Shown one piece after another: positions 10,633-21,930 of a stretch of DNA of 64,000 nucleotides. A model generated the notes under the pieces. It searched no databases. It was not told the origin of the DNA and was given only the letters and a program-made list of their open reading frames with translations. Each line of letters opens with the position of its first letter. Positions within the stretch are counted from its first letter, which is position 1. The stretch spans positions 682,001 to 746,000 of the forward strand of contig MU119204.1 in assembly GCA_014904845.1 (NCBI GenBank), written 5' to 3'. Source of the DNA: Acephala macrosclerotiorum (taxonomy: Eukaryota > Ascomycota > Leotiomycetes > Helotiales > Mollisiaceae). Both the position numbers and the translations under genes were made by a program.

Positions 10633-11967
10633 ATGATGGCTGCTACTAAATTTGGAAACCTCTGTTTTGAGGACAATGCAATTGCACACGCACGGGGAAA
10701 GATAACTACAGAAGAGTATCTCGAGGGCATGCTCTGCCATTTAACTGGCGTACGGCATGCCCAAGACACCCCTCTCAAACGAATCAACTCCGATGGACTA
10801 AGTATGGCCATCCAAAGCTGTCTATTCGAAACCAACTTCAAGTGTCTAAAAGGTCTGCCTTTATCTTGTACTTTGCAATCACATGTCAATATATGTAGCA
10901 CTGCTGCTCGTTAGGGCCATTGAAAAATTGCTTCTCACGCATCGACAGATGTCTCCATCATTAAACGCCTCCTCCTAACCTGCTGGTACGGAAATCTTGA
11001 TATCGAGCTCCTGGGTCCCAAAGTCCTAGCCGCCCTCCAACCCTTCTGCATATCAGACAAGATCCTCCTCGCCATGATCTGCATCTCCATCACTCGCCGC
11101 GACCTCGCCCTTCTCAAATACTGCTTCACCCTAACCGACTCCGACGCCGTCTTTTGGGCCGCTACCACCTCACCCACCCTCGTCTCCGCCGCGGCGAACC
11201 CCGATCCCATCATTTGGGATGTCTTACTCGACAACGGTTGGTCAAGACCTAGTGGGCAGTATTGGGAAATCGCTTCCTCCGGTCTTGCGATAAAGGAGCT
11301 ACCAGGCGACCAAACACATCAAGAACGCCTCGCAACCTTAGCAATGATCGCCATGAAAGATCCTAGACGGATCGATCTCCTGAACGTGCTGTTCAGTCAT
11401 GGACTTCGAGTCTCAAATTCACTGCTGAATAAGGCAGCCGTGAGCGCGGATCCACCCACGATGAAGACGCTATTAGAAAACTGTGATGATGAGATGAGCG
11501 ATGTGAACGAGAGCAAAGCCCTTCTCGTCGCTGCCGGGAGCAATGGACGCATCGTTGAGACTTTGCTGGATTTTGGTTTCGGTGTTAACTGGAAGGCACC
11601 TCACCCCCCTTTAGAAAAAGATAAGAGCAATGAGAAGGTGAAGAAGGAGAAAGAAGAGAAGAGGAAGCATTCACCTTCAGACAAGAAACAAGAAGGGGAT
11701 CAGAAGGGTTCGAGAGAGCACAAGGAACACAAGGAACATCGTGAACATAGGGAGCATGAGGAGGGTGGCACAGCAGATAGCAGAACAGCACTCCATGTTG
11801 CGGCTGCTATGGGAAACTTTGATGCGGTAAAGATACTGCTAGAGCATGGTGCGAAGACGGACATTACGGACAGTCAGGGCCGTACACCAGAGCAAACAGC
11901 GCTGGAAAATGGCACGGCGGAAATCGCGAAGCTATTGAAGGTGATTCATGATTCTAGGAGGAAGTGA
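10633..11967 (+). CDS. ankyrin-repeat protein with charged low-complexity insert
   Basis: Two exons, 10633-10852 and 10949-11967, joined over a 96-bp intron, give 412 residues; the junction CLK|DVSIIKRLLLTCWYGN restores helical repeats. A second Met follows the first directly. Degenerate ankyrin-like units occupy the first two thirds (for example SNSLLNKAAVSADPPTMKTLLEN and LLVAAGSNGRIVETLLDFGF in sequence). A highly charged stretch at about residues 285-342 comes next, with KEKEEKRKH and a run of EHK/EHR triplets. One canonical ankyrin repeat closes the protein (RTALHVAAAMGNFDAVKILLEHGA). Ankyrin units bind proteins; no enzymatic domain is visible and the partner is unknown. The frame continues upstream of 10633 to a possible start at 10453, so the N-terminus could be longer. 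Confidence 0.75.
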
Positions 11968-13007
11968 GATGAAAGCGATGCTTGTTGGTGGAGTTAAGGT
12001 ATCTGAACAATCCCGTGAACTCGCAAAGGACAAAGACTCGACGGCATGGCACGATTTACGACTACGACTACGACTAATGATCGACGACCGTTAATGAATA
12101 GCGAGCACTGTATTGTGATATATTCAGGGTTCAAATTTCCGCAAGAGAAGTGTTGGCACCCTGTTGCTTTAATATCACCAGATTACTCATTCATTGGGGT
12201 AGGTTACTGGAGCTTCTACATAGAGCATCAACCATCTCCTAATCCATAATTAAATCCGGTGCTGAAGCAAGATATGTCAAGCATTCTCACAATCAACACA
12301 AACGTCCCTTGCTTTGCGAAACCTACCATCAATATCACCCCGCATTAATATCTCGGTTCAACAAAATATACTTCAAGATTAAACTTCTTCCATAATACCT
12401 CTCTCGTCCCATCAAAAGCTTATAACACAACTCTTAAGCAAAGGCTTCAATCCCAGATCTGTCTAAGCATGGCTAGTCATTTTTGCATAAACTCAATTCA
12501 ACCGAGTCCCTGAAATCGTCACTACACGTTTCTGGCAAAGCTATTCCGTAACAAAACTTCCGAGGATATACTTCTATGTTTTTGAAAATTCAAGTCAATC
12601 TTCACCACAAGCAAGGCTAACGACATCCGTTCAAAGCTAGACTCGAGCTCAATTCTCACATTCATTACTCTCAACATTGTTCCCACTCAATATACACCAA
12701 TCGAAATCATTTACCTTCAAAGCCTCTTTGCCAACTCACGTCAACACCTCGCATTCAAGCTTCACCAACAAAACACACTCGCTCAAATCCGAACAAATCC
12801 GAACCGCAAGCTTCACCCTAATGCATCACCCACCGACCTCGTCTATCCCAAACTCGAACCCAAATTCAGCCTTACCCCCCTCGAACCGCGCTGACCGATA
12901 CACCACCACCCATCGCATGAACACCTCAAACTCCCATCCTCTCCCACCCCGAAACATCAACCTCTCCCCCAAATCTCTCACACCATCAACTCAAACCATC
13001 ACGCAAT

Positions 13008-13032
13008 CACTCACTCACTCACTCACTCACTC
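13008..13032. repeat. tetranucleotide microsatellite (CACT)n
   Basis: Six uninterrupted tetranucleotide units on the plus strand, directly followed by a short CCAT run. Confidence 0.9.
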
Positions 13033-13055
13033 CATCCATCCAAGTCGGTGAAGCA

Positions 13056-13080
13056 ACCACCGACCACCGACCACCGACGG
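13056..13080. repeat. three tandem ACCACCG heptamers
   Basis: Three exact copies of ACCACCG followed by ACGG. The same CGACCACCGACGG 13-mer recurs once near 44240, also in gene-poor DNA. Confidence 0.85.
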
Positions 13081-13760
13081 GAGGACTACAAGTGGTAAGC
13101 GAGCCCCCCTTTACAAAGCAAGGAACACCTTGGAGAAAATCAATGCGGGGGGTCCGATCTGAATCGCGGGAGGTGCACGGTTTGGAAACGTTAAAACATC
13201 TGTTGTCAAACATATAGCGAGCGCTACCGGTGTATGTTTTAGCTTTGGGGTTTTTGGCGCTTGTTCATCTCGCAAGATGCACTGGCTTTTTTGTTATTTT
13301 GTTTCGATTGGGTGTAAATGACGAGGAAGCTTGGTGGATGGCGTTTGGATGTGGTGGATGTTTTATTGGAGCTTCAGAAGTCAGCCTCAACTTCAGCAGC
13401 TTGAAAAGAAAGTAAAAATCAAGTGGGGAGTCCCAAAAAGAGAGGAAGAAGAGGATATGGAAGCGGATTTGATGATAGAGGTATGTATGTATTTCTAAGC
13501 GGTATCCATTATGTACATGATTGCGGTTACCCTGCTTTTCTACATACGTCTTTCCTCCATTCCGTGAACAATGATCATAACTCAGAGATATCCAAACATA
13601 GCAGCATTAATTCATGAGTATCCAATAACGCCTCTTGTTGCTGAGTTTTGTAGCTCCTTTCCAAAACCCAACCACCCTATTCCCGTTCAACGCTCTTGAC
13701 AACTCCATTCATGAAAACCCCTTCCTCTAGCGCCCGCTCTCTACGACTTACTCAGCTCCC

Positions 13761-15505
13761 CTACCAGCCCTCAACAACCTTAGTCTTTAAATACATCCCC
13801 CTCGCCGGCTTCGCCGTCACACCCCCTTTAATAACCACATTCACCTCCTCCCCCTCCCTCTCATCATTAACCTCCCACTCAAACCTACCTACCCAAGCCG
13901 CAAGTAAACAGGCAAACTCCGCTTTCGCAAAACTCTGCCCAATGCAACTCCTCGGTCCATGCAAGAATGTCAACATAGAATAATTACTCGCCGCTCCTCC
14001 GTTTGCCCAATAAGGATTCTTCTCATCTGGCATCCAACGGTCGGGGTTGAATTTTCGGGCATCAAATCCCCAGAGAGATTCAGATTTGTTGATTGCCCAC
14101 GGGATGAGCATTATGCGTGTTCCTTTTGGGATTTTCTCGTTGAGGAGGGTGGTGTCGTGGGCTGCGTCTCGGAGGGTCAAAGGGACAGGGGAGCGGTAGC
14201 GGAGGACTTCGTTGCAGACTGCGTTCAGATATGGTAAATGGTCGATCTGCTGTGCTGAGATGTCTTCGTTGAGATCTGGACTGGGGAGTTTCTCCCTAAC
14301 TTCGGCACGGAGACGAGCTTGGATTCCTGGGTTGATGGCGAGGAGGTAGGTTGCCCATGTCATTGATGCGGCGGTGGTTTCGTGTCCGGCCGCGAGGAAG
14401 GTCATTAGTTGGTCGATGAGCGCTTCTTCACCCCAGTAGCCGGATTCCATGGCTACGGAAAGGATATCGAGGTCGTGAAGTTCTTTCTTTTGGAGCTTGT
14501 CTTTCTTTTCGCGGATGAGTTGGCGGCATTGGTCTCGGATTACGGTGACAGCGGATTCGATATCGCCGTTTCGTTTGATGGGGATGTTGCGTACGAACCA
14601 GCCTGGGAGGAAGAGATTGAGAAGTCCGAGAATGGCGGCTTGTCGTGTGGGTTTGAAGACTGAGCGGTAGGCTCGGTTGAGGATCGAGTTGGGGTTTGCG
14701 ATTGCGCCGAAGTCGTGGCCCATTCCTGCTACACCAATGATATCCAGGGTAGCTCTGCTTGCCCACTCGTGTGCCTCAAGAACCGCTGTATCATTTTCCA
14801 CGTCTGGTCGTTTTTGGTGTTCTGGGAGCTTGTCGTTTGGGATTCCACCTGCTTCAATGTGTGCGGTCATTGCTGTGACCATTTCTCGAGACTTGGACCA
14901 GAATGTGGGGTAGAGATCTTTGATATGGCGGAAAGCAAATGCCGGCATTAGTTGCTTTCTTTGTGTCTTGTGCTCGTCTCCCTCTGCCAACAAAACTCCA
15001 ATTCCTAGAAGTCGTCCTAGACCTTTGGCGATGTGGCTTGGCTTGATGAAATCATAGTTCTGGGTGGTGAGGACTTGGCTAAGTCCTTGAGGGGAAGTAA
15101 CGATGATGCGCTCGCTGTTGAAAAGTCCTAGGTAACGAATGAGGCCATTATTAGGTATAGTATTGATCCTAAAGCAAGATCAGTCTCCAATTCAACCTGC
15201 AGCTTGCGCCAAACTGACCATTCGATTTGTGGATCTCCAGTCGCCTTCGCAGATATCTCTTTGAAATGTCCATTCCACCAACTTCCTCCCTTTGGCATAG
15301 GCAGATGCCGTAGCGGAGAGAAGTACTTCGGAAACAAAATGATCTTCCAAAACGCCCAAGCCGAGAATGACAATAGCCACAGGAGCACAAAAGTCCCAAT
15401 GTATGTGGGACGCCGCGAGAGTAAAAGATCTGGTCGATAACCAACGAGAATGAACGATGATACAGCAGACAATGCTGTCACTGCTTTGAAAGGTATGTCC
15501 GACAT
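13761..15505 (-). CDS. cytochrome P450 monooxygenase
   Basis: Two exons, 15505-15219 and 15168-13761, give 564 residues. A GTCAGT donor and TTTAG acceptor restore EW|INTIPNNGLIRYLG, the usual P450 beta-1 entrance. Two hydrophobic N-terminal segments (AVTALSAVSSFILVGY and TYIGTFVLLWLLSFSAWAF) anchor it in the ER, followed by the hinge LRHLPMPKGGSWWNGH. The I-helix oxygen-binding motif AAGHETT is at about 355-361, the K-helix EVLR at about 416-419 and the heme loop FLHGPRSCIG with Cys at about 504, so all catalytic elements are intact. It should work with an NADPH-P450 reductase; the substrate cannot be told. No other tailoring or backbone enzyme lies nearby, so cluster membership is unlikely. 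Confidence 0.93.
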
Positions 15506-17560
15506 CTTGCCCGCTCCTTGGTAGGAAATGTGTGAAGGGAATCGGGACTGGTGTTATAGGCAGGCTTCTGCTAGATAGACGAAATCGAAGAGGGGCCCTG
15601 CTGATATTGTCCGAACTAATTATTGGGGATTCCGGGTGTAATCAGTGCAGAACGAATCTACTTCGATGCGACTGGATGTGTATAGCTCAAGCTCCAATGG
15701 CACCTGCTTCGTTTGAGGTTTCAAAGACAGAGGGTTCGGGGCCCAGGCCGCGGTACAAGGAAGGACGTAGGCGAGGTAGATTAGGCACTAACAATTAGAA
15801 AGATGGGACGAAGGGCAGAGGAACATATGTACATAAAGGCAGAGCTATGAAAGAAAGCGAGGGACTTGGTGTCTCCACGATGGACCTGGATGTCGGTGCA
15901 GCAGGATGTCGTCTCGCGAGATATTTCGCATGGGGCGATCGCATTAAGCATTCCGCATCAAGGCAGGCAGGGATTTGATGCGAGCCTTGTGAGTGGTCGC
16001 AGACACCAGGTTTAGGGCAGACGTTAATGTCCCGTGAACCTTGCAGAAATCCGTCTGTGCAAAGCCTCCGCGATGGAAACTTCGCAAGTACAAATAGATG
16101 GGGCAATCAATCCCAGCGGAAAGGACGGCGGGAATCTGGTGATATTGTTCGCAAGCGAGGAAAGAAGACTGGAAGAGCTTCGGGACCGCGATACTTGGCT
16201 GAGTATATTTGTAAATTCGCAAAAGTTACAATTCCTAGAAGAAACGCGAAAACATTTTCATATGATTTGAATGGTGTCATGAATTTGGGCTAAAGTCTCG
16301 AGCCGAGGCCCATTTATTGTTGACCTTGCCTAGGTAGGCAATCTGTGCAGCCACAAGGAAGACAATACTCGTCATGGCATCATGGTTTCTGCCTGTTCGT
16401 TTTTGATAGCTGGCACTCAGTTGAGTGATTGGCAAATGTTTGACGACCTCTTCGCCATCTTCGGCGTAGTTTGGTTGTGGCGGAATATTTGTCCTGCAAA
16501 AGGTTGTACCGTTGCCGAGTGGGGGTGGAATCTCGGTGAGTACCACGCTCCGTGAGTGACGACGATTTGACCGATCTTCGACTTTTAGAAGGATGCTGTG
16601 AGAGCAAGCTGAAGCCATGATGCGATTGGAAGAAGCGAATAAGGACGATTAGAGGCGGACTCAAGGCTGCCACTGGACGTACTGCCAGCTGTTTGAGCTG
16701 GCCGAGTTCTCCTATTGTTTCTTTGTATGCAGCTATTCAGACGAACTTTCAGCTATAGCATGTCGTCCGATGTATTCGCTCTCGACTTCGGGATCTCTGT
16801 GACTTCGCAAAGCAATGAAGTATTAGGCTCCACATAATTGTTCGAAGAACTGTCGCACGTTGTGCCAATATTCGAGTAGGTTGCGAGATCAGACAGCCTC
16901 AAATCGCTTGACGAAGACAAAGCAGAACATCGAGTACTCGAAAATGAGTTTGACAGGCGCCCAAGCGTGAATGCCAGATATTGAGCTCTGACTCAAGATC
17001 AGACCGGGGTGGATGTTGTCTGAACGCAAAGCTCCTTCGATGAAGTGGGCAGAGGACCAGTGTTTAAACTACTGTTGCGAGAGGTCAAGTAACCCAGCAG
17101 GCAGCGGACACTAGTTCTTCTCTGAGGATCAGTGCTCGAGTGCGACTATTCAGTTTTGCGAGAGGTAAAGAGAGGTGAAGACTTTAACCGACGAGGTAAG
17201 AGCGATGCAAGAGAGAGGCGAAGACATTGAGTGATGAAACTGAAGGTGTGCTATAGTCAGACGGAACATCTGTACTATTGGCCTTTAGTAATCAAAGAGA
17301 GGCTGACCGAAGTCAATAGCGGTGCAAGTTTGTGTATATAGTGAATGGGTATGTCGGATGGAAAACAGACTTGTGCTTTGTGTAGAGTACATATCAAAGG
17401 TAAGACTTGTTTAAGTCTCGATAGTCGGGACATCCAGAGTTGTAAAACTCCAGAGGCTCGGGTTCAAACCCTAGGTCAGATATTATCACATCGAAAAACA
17501 CTGTGGAACTCAAGGCTCCACCAATAGAAATTTATTTGAAGATTTCGTTCACATCTTGTC
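15506..17560. other. intergenic, no confident gene
   Basis: About 2 kb with scattered frames below 115 codons. A minus-strand frame at 16277-16618 (113 codons, Met start, MASACSHSILLKV) is the only one that looks mildly protein-like, but it has no domain and no splice support. Three small hairpins lie at 17415-17471. Confidence 0.4.
17415..17471. other. cluster of three short hairpins
   Basis: Read on the plus strand: GTCTC/GGGAC (17415-17419 with 17427-17431), GAGTT-GTAA-AACTC with a GNRA-type loop (17437-17450), and GGG-TTCAAA-CCC (17460-17471). The last resembles a tRNA T-arm, but no acceptor stem or proper anticodon arm can be formed. It lies just beyond the 3' end of the PP2A activator gene and could be part of its 3' UTR on the other strand. 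Confidence 0.3.
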
Positions 17561-18859
17561 TTAATCGAAAGGGATCCTCCTCAATCCCTCACCTCCACCA
17601 GCCATTCTCTTCTTCATCTCCTGGCCTGCAGCAACACTGCTCGGGACTTTGATTCCACAACAGTCGCCCCAGCTATTCATCTGGTGCACATGTCTCATTC
17701 CATCGACCATAACCACGACCTCTCCTCCCTCTGGATCATCCTCCTCAGTTGGCACTCCTAGATCCTCTTCCTTCCTCATCTCTTCTACAGCGGGAATCAA
17801 ACTGCCAAACAAGAAGTGCTGCATAACAGGCAACTTCTTGAGAACTTCGGCAACGAACATGCGCCGCATACCAGCCTCCACTTTTGACCAATTCTTAGCT
17901 GATGAGATGTCGTCCAGCATGGGGCTGTGCCAGCGTAGTCCTTCAACGTTCTTGACGCTATTGACGAAGTTCACCTGGCCTAAATATAGATAATCCTTCC
18001 CATATTCCTCCAACGTAAGACTTTGATGTATAGACAATGGCCGTATGAATGGATGATGTAGTAACTGTGATGCCCCGAACAGAAAGGGCAGGAACTGGTA
18101 GTCATCTAAGCCCCACACACCATGCGAGCCTGCAGGTTCGAGATAATATGTCTTTTGTATCTTCCGCATGAGTTCGAGGTATCTTGTGAAGACCTTGAGG
18201 ACGAGTGGGCGGAAGTCGGAGGGAGTAACGATGCGAAGTTGGTATAGGCACAGTAGCCAGAGTATGAAGTTCAGCTCATGCCCAGAGCCATAATCTATAC
18301 GTGTGCGATTCCCGAAGGATTGTAGGAAGTATGTCGAGATCTCGGGAATGGCAGAGGCGGGAACTCCAAGTTCTTCGTGCCATGGAGTATGCTCTTGGGT
18401 GGCGAGGTCGACAAAATCTCTGAATCCTTTGTTTCCAAATCTTGAATCTCCCTGCTCTTCTGGTGGACTGCGTCGGATAACACCTTCAACGTTATCCAGG
18501 ATCCTGAGTATAGTCCTCAGTGCCGGACTGAGGTCATTGTCTCTAATGGCTGAGACAGGTGTATCGATGACCGAGTCTGTCAGACCAAAGGTGAAGGCCA
18601 CTAGCAAATCGTACGTTTTTGAAGCCAGAAATAGCTCATGGTCTTTTGGTGAAAGTATACGTCTTGTAGGCTTCTGAAATGTCAGTGTTGATAGCTCTGG
18701 AGGTGAAGGCAAGCTCGGGGTCTCGGGAACTGGGAGGGGATTTGACGGAGGGGCTTGTCGACGCCGGGGTTCCAGCTTGGGTAAACGGTTCCGCAGATCT
18801 GGAATAGATGCGGGAGGTGGTTCCTTTGGAATCGTACTATTGTCTGTGCTTGATGGCAT
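17561..18859 (-). CDS. PTPA-type serine/threonine protein phosphatase 2A activator (Rrd family)
   Basis: Single exon, 432 residues from the ATG at 18859; an in-frame upstream ATG at 18916 would add 19 residues but lacks family support. A Pro-rich N-terminus (to about residue 60) precedes the all-helical PTPA domain. Signatures seen are RRILSPKDHELF, DEEQ-like PPEEQGDSRFGNKGFRDF, the IDYGSGHELNF block and the GSHGVWGLDDYQFLPFLFG block. PTPA proteins are peptidyl-prolyl isomerase-like chaperones that, with ATP, load metal into and activate the PP2A catalytic subunit. Fungi carry two paralogues, Rrd1 and Rrd2; the length and N-terminus lean to the Rrd2 type, but I do not assign it. The gene is divergent from rrp46 with only 202 bp between start codons. 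Confidence 0.92.
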   Translation of the reverse strand: MPSSTDNSTIPKEPPPASIPDLRNRLPKLEPRRRQAPPSNPLPVPETPSLPSPPELSTLTFQKPTRRILSPKDHELFLASKTYDLLVAFTFGLTDSVIDTPVSAIRDNDLSPALRTILRILDNVEGVIRRSPPEEQGDSRFGNKGFRDFVDLATQEHTPWHEELGVPASAIPEISTYFLQSFGNRTRIDYGSGHELNFILWLLCLYQLRIVTPSDFRPLVLKVFTRYLELMRKIQKTYYLEPAGSHGVWGLDDYQFLPFLFGASQLLHHPFIRPLSIHQSLTLEEYGKDYLYLGQVNFVNSVKNVEGLRWHSPMLDDISSAKNWSKVEAGMRRMFVAEVLKKLPVMQHFLFGSLIPAVEEMRKEEDLGVPTEEDDPEGGEVVVMVDGMRHVHQMNSWGDCCGIKVPSSVAAGQEMKKRMAGGGEGLRRIPFD

Positions 18860-19061
18860 TTTGTATGTTGTGCATGTCGTACGATGGATCTGAATGAGAC
18901 CAGGAACATTGATCATGGCGCTGGTGGGGCGGTTGTTCCCGCCTTTAGCGTCAGTTTGAGTTCCAAGCTCTTGGGCCCAAAAGTTTGTTCAAAAGTCAAT
19001 ACGCAATCTGCAAGCACGATTCAAAACGCAGTCAACCTCGGACTATTCAGTGATTCAAATT
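18860..19061. promoter_or_regulatory. compact bidirectional promoter, PP2A activator / rrp46
   Basis: Only 202 bp separate the two divergent start codons, so both promoters must overlap. I see no obvious TATA box. The arrangement suggests co-expression of two housekeeping genes, which is inference. Confidence 0.55.
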
Positions 19062-19934
19062 ATGGCTCCTTCTGTTGAGCCTACAGCTCTCCTATCGCAT
19101 CTGCACCGGGCAGACGGCTCTGCGACCTTCGCACAAAATGGTTACACGGTTATTGGAGCTATCAATGGACCTCTCGAGGCTGGACGACGCGATGAACTCC
19201 CAGAAGAAGCCGTAGTGGACGTGATTGTGCGACCTGCGGCTGGCGTTGCTGGTAGGTAGCTCCAATGACATCTATATCTTACAGTGGTTCTGACTTTTTC
19301 TGTTTTAGGTACGCGGGAGAGACAGCTCGAATCAATCCTGCAGTCCACCCTCCGCCAAATCATTCTCATTCAGAATTTCCCTCGAAGCCTTATCCAAGTT
19401 ACGCTACAGATCACAAGTACTCCGGAGAACGATAACGCGGGGTCGAAATTGGTACAAGCAGCTTCGGTACCTGGAGATGAGACCAATTGTCACGGATAAA
19501 AGCTGACCCCATACTAGAATCTACCTATCCTCCCCGCACTCCTTCAAACTGCTATCCTAGCTTTGCTGTCAGCCTCGATACCTCTTACCATGACTGCGAC
19601 TTCAGCCTTCCTTGCTCTCACTTCTAATGGGTCAGCTAGGAGCATTATTCGGAACCCTACCATCCTCCAGTCCGAAAGCGCCGACTCTGTCCACGTGTTG
19701 GCATTCACTTCTCATGGTGATCTTCTGGTCGCAGAAAGTGAGGGAAGTTTTACTCTGAAGGATTGGGATCTGTTGTACGAAGCGGCAAAGGCGATATGCT
19801 GCGACGACTCGAAAACAACTGTGGACCGCTCAATGCACGAGGAACATCTTGACGACGAGAAAGGAAGCATGATGAACTTCGTGAAGTCGACTCTGCAAAA
19901 CAAGGTCACTGCAGATCTCCATTGGAAAGACTGA
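19062..19934 (+). CDS. rrp46: exosome complex component RRP46 (RNase PH-like)
   Basis: Three exons, 19062-19251, 19309-19466 and 19518-19934, give 254 residues. The introns are 57 and 51 bp with TAG acceptors; the second has a clear GCTGAC branch. RNase PH-fold features in order are HLHRADGSATFAQ at residues ~12-24, GPLEAGRRDELPEEAVVDVIVRP, TRERQLESILQSTLRQIIL, and NLPILPALLQTAILALLSASIPL with the C-terminal SHGDLLVAESEGSF strand pair. Rrp46 is one of six RNase PH-like ring subunits of the nuclear and cytosolic RNA exosome core, catalytically inert in fungi and acting as scaffold for Rrp44/Rrp6. The length is typical. Shares a short promoter with the PP2A activator gene. Confidence 0.92.
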
Positions 19935-21930
19935 ACAGAGAGAGCTCTGTCCAATGTCCTATCAGTACTTGGGACATTCATTCAGCGTCTCCACCAGCAC
20001 AAAACGTTTTACGTGGACTTTCTCATTCGGGTTGCCTTCCGCCACGAGGAGGGTGTTTGGTGCAAAGGAATCCGTTGGTATGCAAAGGCATAAAGATGCC
20101 AAGAAAGGGGAGGAACGGCGGCTAATCTTCCCCAAGGAGAGAGACAGCTAGGAGCCTAGGAACGGACCGTGAATCGGAGATTTATCCACTCACGATTCAT
20201 GAAATATGAAGGATTTCGTGCCGGAAATAGAGAGAGCTTCCATTCGTGCACAACTCGTGCATCTGGCGGCTGCTGTCATGTAACAAGTATTCGGTACCGA
20301 GTGGCGGTTTGGGAATTCGGGACCCTCATTGAAGCGAAGTTTCACCCGCTCTCAGTCCCCAATGATATGGCGGAGCTGATCCTCGATTTTGTGACAATCG
20401 GGAAAATGTTGATACAATGCCAAATTCAGGATGTGATATTTTCTATTTTTTGCTACCTGGGGGAGGCTTGCAGGGCTTGCATGCAGTCTGTAAGCTTTCC
20501 CAGCCTCACTGATATCAGATGGCAGGCCTGCAAGCAGTATCAAGACCGCAATGTGTTTGATCCGCCGGCGACCTTGCCTGAATGAGTCTCTGATCTGGAT
20601 CTGGCTGCCGTTGGCCTAATTTTCCAAACATTATGCTGCGCTGTGCACTCGTTTCTTTGTGGGTGATACTTGTCGGCTCCTAGCACTGAAAACGTTAGCC
20701 TGCCGCGTCCGTGATATTTGAGACGACGACACATCGAAACTCGCCTACGAAAGAAGATCGAGGGATCGCAGGACCTAAGGACCATGGCCAGCCAGCAGAC
20801 CGCAGCTCTTGTATAAGACATGTTCTAACCTGCACCCTTAAGTTGCTCTCCAGTCTCTCTCACCAGACCGACCCAACGCACCAGCTATCACCCTTCACAG
20901 CTCCGGTAGCTTGTGCGACTTTTGTTTTTGCCTTCTTGTCCACCATATCCTGGAAATGTTCAATTCTTCTTCCCGCTCATAGACTTATTCTTTATTGCAT
21001 TTCGGGCGTCAATTTTTCGATATTATTTAGATTTATAGACCAGGCGTCGGCATTCTTTTCTGCAACCACGAGATACCCTCCAATCGTCGTCGACACATAT
21101 TTCATTTCCAACTTTTCTGCACCTGGATCACTATCACGCATTAAGTTCCGTCATACGCGCCGATACTCGAAAGCTTGACCTGCATTTCTGGAAAGCCACC
21201 GACGAGTCAGAAAGAGCATCACACGCGGCACACCCGCTCGCTTAACCGGCAACATTCCAACGAGTAAGTCGAGTCTCCTATCTTCGAAGCTTCACAACCT
21301 CCTTTCTTTTTGCATCGTTCCCATTCTCCCCATTAACAGTTTGGCCTCGTGGCAACGACTGTGGCTGCTTATTTGACAGCGGGGAAGACATTTGGAGATG
21401 CAGTGTCCATCTGAACCGTTGGTGTCACAGCTTTGACCCTTTACGGTGGACCCTATCAGTTCTCGTGGAACCTCCGAGCACACTCATACACTGAGTGTAT
21501 TGACGGCATATTGGCGCCAGCCCACGATGATTCCAATGATGAAATCTTGGACCAGGAAAGCCGATGAAAGATGCTAACACATATCTTGCCAGGTTTGTCC
21601 TCCTTGCGAATACGGATAAAAACTTCGGCCTGCTAAGTGATCATTCGGTCCCGCATCACCGCACCGCACCTCACCTAATACTCATCATCCTCCGCGATCA
21701 CCACGCATCCGCATCTATTCACAGACCTTCCGTTTTGTTCAATTGAAGGAGTCGACTCAGCCTCTCCCTCAGGATCTTCGTTGTCACTTGTCAGCTTGCT
21801 GCTGAGCGTTTCGTGAGATTCCTTACGGATTTTTGAAACGCCGTCCGATAACTCGTCATCGGAAACCTTATCGCCGCGCCAACCCCGGCACTAGGACTCG
21901 CTTCGCATCCAAAAATCCGGACCTGCTAAA
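19935..21930. other. intergenic and probable long leader of the NAD kinase gene
   Basis: The first ~800 bp hold only chance frames (the longest is 138 codons at 20169-20585). From about 20,830 on, the plus strand becomes rich in C and T and low in G, as fungal leaders do, and GTAAGT near 21264 with AG sites downstream suggests one or more leader introns. No coding sequence is supported. Confidence 0.45.

Larger units (their letters stand above)
11968..13760. other. intergenic, G-poor strand-skewed region
   Basis: From about 12,290 to 13,050 the plus strand is very poor in G and rich in C, A and T, a composition typical of fungal 5' leaders. A 124-codon Ser/Thr/Pro-rich frame at 12677-13051 looks like a by-product of this bias. 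Two simple repeats follow, and a GTAAGC donor-like site occurs near 13095. No conserved coding sequence was recognised. Confidence 0.4.

Noticed and set aside
12677..13051. 124-codon Ser/Thr/Pro-rich frame
   Set aside because: Explained by the G-poor base bias, which removes stop codons; it runs into a microsatellite.
16277..16618. 113-codon minus-strand frame with Met start
   Set aside because: Weakly protein-like but no family, no splice sites and no neighbours to support it.
17395..17480. possible tRNA gene (GGGTTCAAACCC and a TTGTAAA loop)
   Set aside because: No acceptor stem can be formed and the putative anticodon stem does not pair; kept only as a hairpin cluster.
13761..19934. possible secondary-metabolite cluster around the P450
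   Set aside because: The neighbours are a PP2A activator, an exosome subunit and an ankyrin protein; no backbone enzyme, transporter or cluster regulator is present.
20169..20585. 138-codon plus-strand frame
   Set aside because: No recognisable motif and no intron structure; lies in the upstream region of the NAD kinase gene.
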